64,000 bases of DNA from JANNRR01 sp031401675. GTDB taxonomy: Bacteria > Pseudomonadota > Alphaproteobacteria > Rhodobacterales > Rhodobacteraceae. The stretch is taken from assembly GCA_031401675.1 (NCBI GenBank), contig JANNRR010000084.1:1-64000 (forward strand). Direction: 5' to 3'. The first letter of the stretch is position 1. Every line of letters begins with the position of its first letter. Of this stretch, positions 59,808 through 64,000 are shown in pieces. Under the pieces are notes generated by a model, which saw only the letters and a list, made by a program, of their open reading frames with translations, had not been told where the DNA came from and ran no database searches. The translations under genes and the position numbers were made by a program.

Positions 59808-61379
59808 ATGACGAAGCTGAAAACCGCAGCGCAGGCCGTGGCGCTGATCCGGGACGGGGCGGTGGTGGCGGTCAATTCCTCGTCAGGTCTGTGCTGCCCT
59901 GATGCAGTGCTGGCAGCGCTCGGCGCGCGGTTTGATACCGAAGGGCACCCGCGCGCGCTGACCTCGATCCATCCGATTGCCGCAGGCGACATGTTCGGCA
60001 CCTTGGGGATCGACCACATCGCCCGGCCGGGACTGCTGGCCAAGGTGATCGGCGGGTCTTATCCTTCGGGCCCGACGAACGCCGAGCCGCCGCTGATCTG
60101 GCAGATGATACTGAACGAAGAAGTGGCGGCCTACAACGTGCCCTCGGGCATCGTGTTCGACATGCTGCGCGAGGGGGCGGCGAAACGGCCGGGGGTGCTG
60201 ACCAAGGTCGGCATGGACACCTTTGTTGACCCCGATCAGGAGGGTTGCGCGATGAACGCCAGCGCGCGGGCCATGCCTTTGGTGCAAAGGGTCGATTTTG
60301 CCGGCGAGGACTGGCTGCATTTTCCGGCGATCCACCCCGATGTCGCGATCATTCGGGCTTCGACCGCCGACGAGAACGGCAACCTGACCTATGAGCAGGA
60401 AGGCGCGACGCTGGGCGCGATGGAAATGGCACTGGCCGCCCGCAACTCGGGCGGGATCGTGATTGCGCAGGTCCGCCGCGTTGCGCAGAACGGCAGCCTG
60501 CGCCCGCATGACGTCCGGGTGCCGGGGATTCTGGTGGATGTGGTGGTCGAGGCCCCGGATCAATTGCAGACCACCGGCACGCCTTATGATCCGGCGATTT
60601 CGGGTGAGCTGTTCCGGCCGCTGAGCAGTTTCAGCATTCCGGAGTTCAATGTGGCCAAGGTGATCGCACGCCGGGTGGCGCAGGAGTTGCGGGCGGGCTG
60701 GGCGGTGAACATCGGCTTTGGCATTTCGGCGAACGTGCCGCGCGTGCTGTTGGAAGAGGGCCACCACGGCAAGGTCACCTGGGTGATCGAGCAGGGTGCC
60801 GTCGGGGGTATTCCGCTTCTGGATTTCAAGTTCGGCTGCGCCGCGAACGCCGAGGCCTTCGTCGCCTCGCCGCACCAGTTCTGCTACTTTCAGGCAGGCG
60901 GCTTCGATTGTTCGCTGCTGTCGTTTCTGGAGATTGACGCCGAAGGCTCGGTCAACGTGTCGCGGCTGTCGGCCACACCACATCGCACAGCCGGGGCCGG
61001 CGGCTTTGTCGACATCACGGCGCGGGCGCGCAAGATCGTGTTTTCCGGGAATTTCAACGCCGGTGCGAAAATGAGTCTGGTGGACGGCAGGCTGGTGATC
61101 GACAAGGAAGGCAAGGTGGCCAAGATCGTGCCGAAAGTCGATCAGGTCAGTTTTTCAGGGCGACGGGCGCGGATGCAGGGCCAGGACATCACCTATGTGA
61201 CCGAACGCTGCGTGATAAGGCTGGCCGAGGATGGGCTGGTGATCACCGAAGTTGCACCGGGGCTGGACCTGGAGCGAGACATTCTGGATCAGGCCGCGAC
61301 GCCGTTGCGGGTGGCGCCGGGCGTCAGGACTATGGACGCCGCATTGTGGCAGCCGGGGCTGTTTGGATTGTCGTTATGA
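59808..61379 (+). CDS. acyl-CoA:carboxylate CoA-transferase (family I)
   Basis: A 523-residue fusion of alpha and beta halves, like propionate or acetate CoA-transferases. Glu328 in WVIEQGAVGG is the catalytic glutamate that forms the acyl-CoA anhydride. AAGDMFGTLGIDHIA and HPDVAIIRASTADENGNL are family landmarks. It begins a coupled operon with an enoyl-CoA hydratase; start and stop overlaps of four bases link them. It follows an AAGGAGGAA ribosome site. Confidence 0.93.
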   Translation: MTKLKTAAQAVALIRDGAVVAVNSSSGLCCPDAVLAALGARFDTEGHPRALTSIHPIAAGDMFGTLGIDHIARPGLLAKVIGGSYPSGPTNAEPPLIWQMILNEEVAAYNVPSGIVFDMLREGAAKRPGVLTKVGMDTFVDPDQEGCAMNASARAMPLVQRVDFAGEDWLHFPAIHPDVAIIRASTADENGNLTYEQEGATLGAMEMALAARNSGGIVIAQVRRVAQNGSLRPHDVRVPGILVDVVVEAPDQLQTTGTPYDPAISGELFRPLSSFSIPEFNVAKVIARRVAQELRAGWAVNIGFGISANVPRVLLEEGHHGKVTWVIEQGAVGGIPLLDFKFGCAANAEAFVASPHQFCYFQAGGFDCSLLSFLEIDAEGSVNVSRLSATPHRTAGAGGFVDITARARKIVFSGNFNAGAKMSLVDGRLVIDKEGKVAKIVPKVDQVSFSGRRARMQGQDITYVTERCVIRLAEDGLVITEVAPGLDLERDILDQAATPLRVAPGVRTMDAALWQPGLFGLSL

Positions 61380-62155
61380 CCGACTCACGGCTTGACCTGG
61401 TGATCAATGGAGAGGTGGCGCGGCTGACGATCCGCCGCGCCGACAAGCTGAATGCGCTGGATGCCGGAATGGTCGACGCGCTGATCCCGCTGTGCCGCCG
61501 GATCGAGCGGTCGGCGGCGCGGGTGGTCATTCTGACCGGCGAAGGCGGCAAGGCGTTTTCGGCGGGCGGCGACATTGCGGCGTGGAGCGGCTGGTCACCG
61601 CAGGACTTCGGGCGGCACTGGGTGCGCGATGGCCATGCCGCGTTCGATGCGCTGGCCCGTCTGGCGCAGCCGGTGATCGCGGTTCTGAATGGCCACACGC
61701 TGGGCGGCGGGCTGGAACTGGCCGCCTGCGCCGATCTGCGGATCGCCGAGGCGCATGTCAGGATCGGCCAGCCGGAAACCGGCATCGGCATCATCCCGGG
61801 CTGGTCGGGAACCCAGCGCGCAGTGCGCCGGTTCGGGGCGCAGGCGGTGCGGCGGATGGCACTGTTCGGCGAGGTTTTCACAGCCGATCAGGCGCTGATG
61901 CTGGGCTTGGTGGATCAGGTGGTGGCGACCGGTGCCGGGCTGGCTGCGGCCGATGCCGTGGCCAGGCAACTGCTGACCCGGGGAGGTCAGGCCACCGAGA
62001 TTACCAAGATGCTGATCAATGCCGCTGATGGCGAGGACCTGGAGCGGGTTTTAGAGGCGCTGGCCGGTGCGGTGGCGGCAGGGTCTGACGAGCTGGCCGA
62101 AGGGCTTAGCGCCTTTCACGAAAAACGCAAACCCCGGTTCGGGAGCAAGGACTGA
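61376..62155 (+). CDS. enoyl-CoA hydratase/isomerase family protein
   Basis: A 259-residue crotonase-fold enzyme. NGHTLGGGLELAACADLRIA is the oxyanion-hole region and EGGKAFSAGGDI the first hole. Members catalyse hydration, isomerisation or C-C cleavage of acyl-CoA. The ATG at 61376 overlaps the CoA-transferase stop by four bases. Likely acts on the acyl-CoA made by that enzyme. Confidence 0.92.
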   Translation: MTDSRLDLVINGEVARLTIRRADKLNALDAGMVDALIPLCRRIERSAARVVILTGEGGKAFSAGGDIAAWSGWSPQDFGRHWVRDGHAAFDALARLAQPVIAVLNGHTLGGGLELAACADLRIAEAHVRIGQPETGIGIIPGWSGTQRAVRRFGAQAVRRMALFGEVFTADQALMLGLVDQVVATGAGLAAADAVARQLLTRGGQATEITKMLINAADGEDLERVLEALAGAVAAGSDELAEGLSAFHEKRKPRFGSKD

Positions 62156-62156
62156 C

Positions 62157-62468
62157 ATGATCCGCCACATAGTTGCCTTGCGGTTCAAACCCGGCACCAC
62201 GGCTGCCACCCGGGACCGATTGTACGGCGAACTGCAGGGCCTGTCGGGGCATATCGACGGCATCCTGGCCTTTCGCAGCTTTGCCAATGTGTCGGTTGAA
62301 CTGCCGTTGGTGCGGGGGTTCAACGACCTGTTCTGGTTCGATTTCCGCGATATTTCGGTGCGCGACGCCTATCTGGCCGACCCGGTGCATCAGGCCATCG
62401 GTGGTCGACTTGTAGCGGAATTGCAGTGTGGGGCCGAAGGTGTGTTCGTCTGTGACGTCGAGGTATGA
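62157..62468 (+). CDS. Dabb (stress-responsive A/B barrel) protein
   Basis: A 103-residue protein with MIRHIVALRFKPGTT at the start and a dimeric ferredoxin-like barrel pattern ending FVCDVEV. Dabb proteins include small cyclases and lyases but most are uncharacterised. It begins one base after the hydratase stop, and its own stop overlaps the glycerate kinase start by four bases. Confidence 0.85.
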   Translation: MIRHIVALRFKPGTTAATRDRLYGELQGLSGHIDGILAFRSFANVSVELPLVRGFNDLFWFDFRDISVRDAYLADPVHQAIGGRLVAELQCGAEGVFVCDVEV

Positions 62469-63727
62469 TGACACCCGACGACCGCGCCTTTCTGACCGGA
62501 TTGTTCCAGTCGGCGGTGCAGGCCGCCGACCCTGAATCGGCACTGCGGGCGCATCTGCCGGCGCGGCCAAAGGGGCTTTGCGTGGTGATCGGCGCCGGCA
62601 AGGGCGCGGCGCAGCTGGCAGCGGCGTTCGAGCGGCTGTGGCGGGGCCCGCTGTCCGGTATTGTGGTCACCCGCTACGGTTACGGCGCTGTCTGTTCCCA
62701 AATCCGGGTTATCGAGGCCGCGCATCCGGTGCCAGATGCTGCCGGACTGGAGGCATCGGCGGCGCTGTTTCAGGCGGTTCGGGGGTTGGGACCTGACGAT
62801 CTGGTGGTGGCGCTGATCTGCGGCGGCGGTTCGGCGCTGCTGCCCTGCCCGCCTGACGGGTTGACGCTGGCGGACGAGGCTGGGCTGAACCGGGCGCTGC
62901 TGGCCTCGGGTGCGCCGATTTCGGTGATGAACGCGATCCGCAAGCAGGTTTCTGGCATCAAGGGCGGGCGGCTGGCGGCGGCGTGCCATCCGGCGCGGGT
63001 GGTCAGTCTGGTGGTGTCGGATGTGCCGGGCGACGATCCGGCGCAAGTCGCTTCGGGCCCGACGGTGCCGGACCGTGTGACCCGGACAGAGGCACGGGCC
63101 ATGGTGGCGGCGTGGCGGATCGCTTTGCCCGCATCGGTCGCCGCTTGGCTGGCAGGCGAGCAGGGACTGGCACCGCTGCCGAATGATCCGGTGTTTGCCG
63201 GGAACAAGGTTCAGGTGATCGCCTCGGCACGGCTGTCGCTGGAAGCAGCGGCGGCGCGGGCGGCGGCTTTGGGTGTTCCGGCGGTGATCCTGTCGGACGC
63301 AATCGAAGGCGAGGCGCGGGATGTCGGGCGGGTGCATGCCGCCATCGTCCGCGAGGTTGCACTGCGGGGCCGGCCCTTTGCCCGACCGGTGGTGATCCTG
63401 TCGGGCGGCGAGACGACGGTGACAATTCGAGGCACCGGACGGGGCGGGCGGAACAGCGAGTTTCTGCTGGCGCTGGCGCTGGCCGCAGAAGGCGTGCCAT
63501 TTGCCGGGTTGGCCGCAGATACCGACGGGATCGACGGGTCCGAGGACAACGCCGGCGCCTTTGCCGATGGCGCCAGCATGGCACGGCTGCGGGCGATGGG
63601 GGCAGACCCGACGGCGGCACTGGCGAGCAATGACGCCTGGGGGGCGTTCGACCGGCTGGGCGACCTGTTCATGACCGGGCCGACCGGGACAAATGTCAAC
63701 GATTTCCGTGCGATTCTGGTACGATAG
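62465..63727 (+). CDS. glycerate 2-kinase family protein (MOFRL/DUF4147)
   Basis: A 420-residue protein. LCVVIGAGKGAAQLAAAFER, ALICGGGSALLPCP, MNAIRKQVSGIKGGRLAAA and the late MOFRL-type motif (GETTVTIRGTGRGGRNSEFL) identify the family once annotated as hydroxypyruvate reductase (TtuD), now glycerate 2-kinase. It phosphorylates glycerate, feeding glycolysis. Fourth gene of the coupled operon. Its association with acyl-CoA enzymes is unusual. Confidence 0.9.
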   Translation: MMTPDDRAFLTGLFQSAVQAADPESALRAHLPARPKGLCVVIGAGKGAAQLAAAFERLWRGPLSGIVVTRYGYGAVCSQIRVIEAAHPVPDAAGLEASAALFQAVRGLGPDDLVVALICGGGSALLPCPPDGLTLADEAGLNRALLASGAPISVMNAIRKQVSGIKGGRLAAACHPARVVSLVVSDVPGDDPAQVASGPTVPDRVTRTEARAMVAAWRIALPASVAAWLAGEQGLAPLPNDPVFAGNKVQVIASARLSLEAAAARAAALGVPAVILSDAIEGEARDVGRVHAAIVREVALRGRPFARPVVILSGGETTVTIRGTGRGGRNSEFLLALALAAEGVPFAGLAADTDGIDGSEDNAGAFADGASMARLRAMGADPTAALASNDAWGAFDRLGDLFMTGPTGTNVNDFRAILVR

Positions 63728-63811
63728 GGTCTTGCAGGGCAAGCGGACAGGCGTTCTGTGGCATAATGCAGCACAGCCCTGAAGCGGTTTAGCCCCGGCG
63801 AAAACACCGCG

Positions 63812-64000
63812 TCAGATCAGGACCATCAGTTGGTTCGTGCCTTTCTGGACGATCTCCTGCCGCTGGTTAGTCACCGAAAAGCTCAGCATCAGAATGCCGC
63901 GATCCGGCTTGCTGGTCAGACCGATGCTTTCGACGGCGATCCGCGCCCTGACTGTGTCGCCGGCATAGACCGGGGCCGAAAACGTCCACTGCCAGTCCAG
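63812..64000 (-). CDS. MaoC-like hot-dog dehydratase, C-terminal end (partial)
   Basis: Only the last 62 codons are in the window; the gene continues past 64000. The peptide contains APVYAGDTVRARIAVESIG and ILMLSFSVTNQRQEIV, a typical MaoC dehydratase end. MaoC proteins hydrate enoyl-CoA. It converges with the glycerate kinase gene, with 84 bases between. This frame is not obvious because it is cut at the window edge. Confidence 0.75.
   Translation of the reverse strand: MDWQWTFSAPVYAGDTVRARIAVESIGLTSKPDRGILMLSFSVTNQRQEIVQKGTNQLMVLI

Overview
The window looks like chromosomal DNA of a high-GC alphaproteobacterium, most likely of the Rhodobacterales (Rhodobacter/Paracoccus-like). The evidence is indirect: a ChoX-type choline-binding protein, an opgC-opgG-opgH glucan operon with a short OpgH, an ECF sigma factor paired with an NrsF/DUF1109 anti-sigma factor, RTX-repeat proteins and GC-rich palindromes typical of that group. 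No rRNA or tRNA gene and no CRISPR array was seen.

Layout. 0-3 kb: an MhqD-like hydrolase and MhqO-like ring-cleaving dioxygenase pair, a 1-Cys peroxiredoxin and a small exported protein. 3-7.2 kb: a BetI-like regulator divergent from a choline-binding protein gene, a zinc alcohol dehydrogenase and a class-V aminotransferase. 7.3-8.3 kb: a small patch of transferred DNA, holding a SUKH-like immunity gene and a truncated RHS fragment between two palindromic elements. 8.4-11.8 kb: an aspartoacylase-family protein, an aldo/keto reductase and an AT-richer Fic gene. 12-14.5 kb: rpsO-pnp. 15-21 kb: an RTX protein, an SGNH-like exported protein, a YHS protein, a TPP enzyme and a TTC38-like protein. 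21-26.5 kb: opgC-opgG-opgH plus an exported esterase. 26.5-27.7 kb: nrsF and its ECF sigma gene. 28-29.7 kb: a sugar kinase and a DUF1643 protein.

The centrepiece, 30.2-55.8 kb, is a complete 16-gene minus-strand operon for an extracellular contractile injection system (eCIS; relatives are Afp, PVC and MAC). From promoter to end it encodes an Afp16-type cap, an unrecognised protein, one sheath, two tube-type proteins, a DUF5908 protein, a LysM baseplate hub, a VgrG-like spike, a PAAR tip, a gp25 wedge, two very large baseplate proteins, an 1100-residue protein in the fibre position, a CIS tape-measure protein, a giant DUF4157 protein and an AAA+ ATPase. The DUF4157 protein combines an HELTH metallopeptidase motif, a CHAP-like Cys/His domain, a long helical region and a C-terminal endonuclease-like motif. 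It is the best candidate for a delivered effector.

56-64 kb holds a TetR regulator, a GMC oxidoreductase, an aldo/keto reductase, a four-gene operon (CoA-transferase, enoyl-CoA hydratase, Dabb protein, glycerate-kinase family) and the C-terminal end of a MaoC-like protein.

A regulatory pattern ties part of the window together. The motif GTAAC-N17-CGAA occurs upstream of the sigma factor gene, the SGNH-like gene and the YHS gene, and a version one base shorter lies upstream of the TTC38-like gene. This matches what I recall of the Caulobacter sigma-F promoter and suggests a local sigma-F/NrsF stress regulon.
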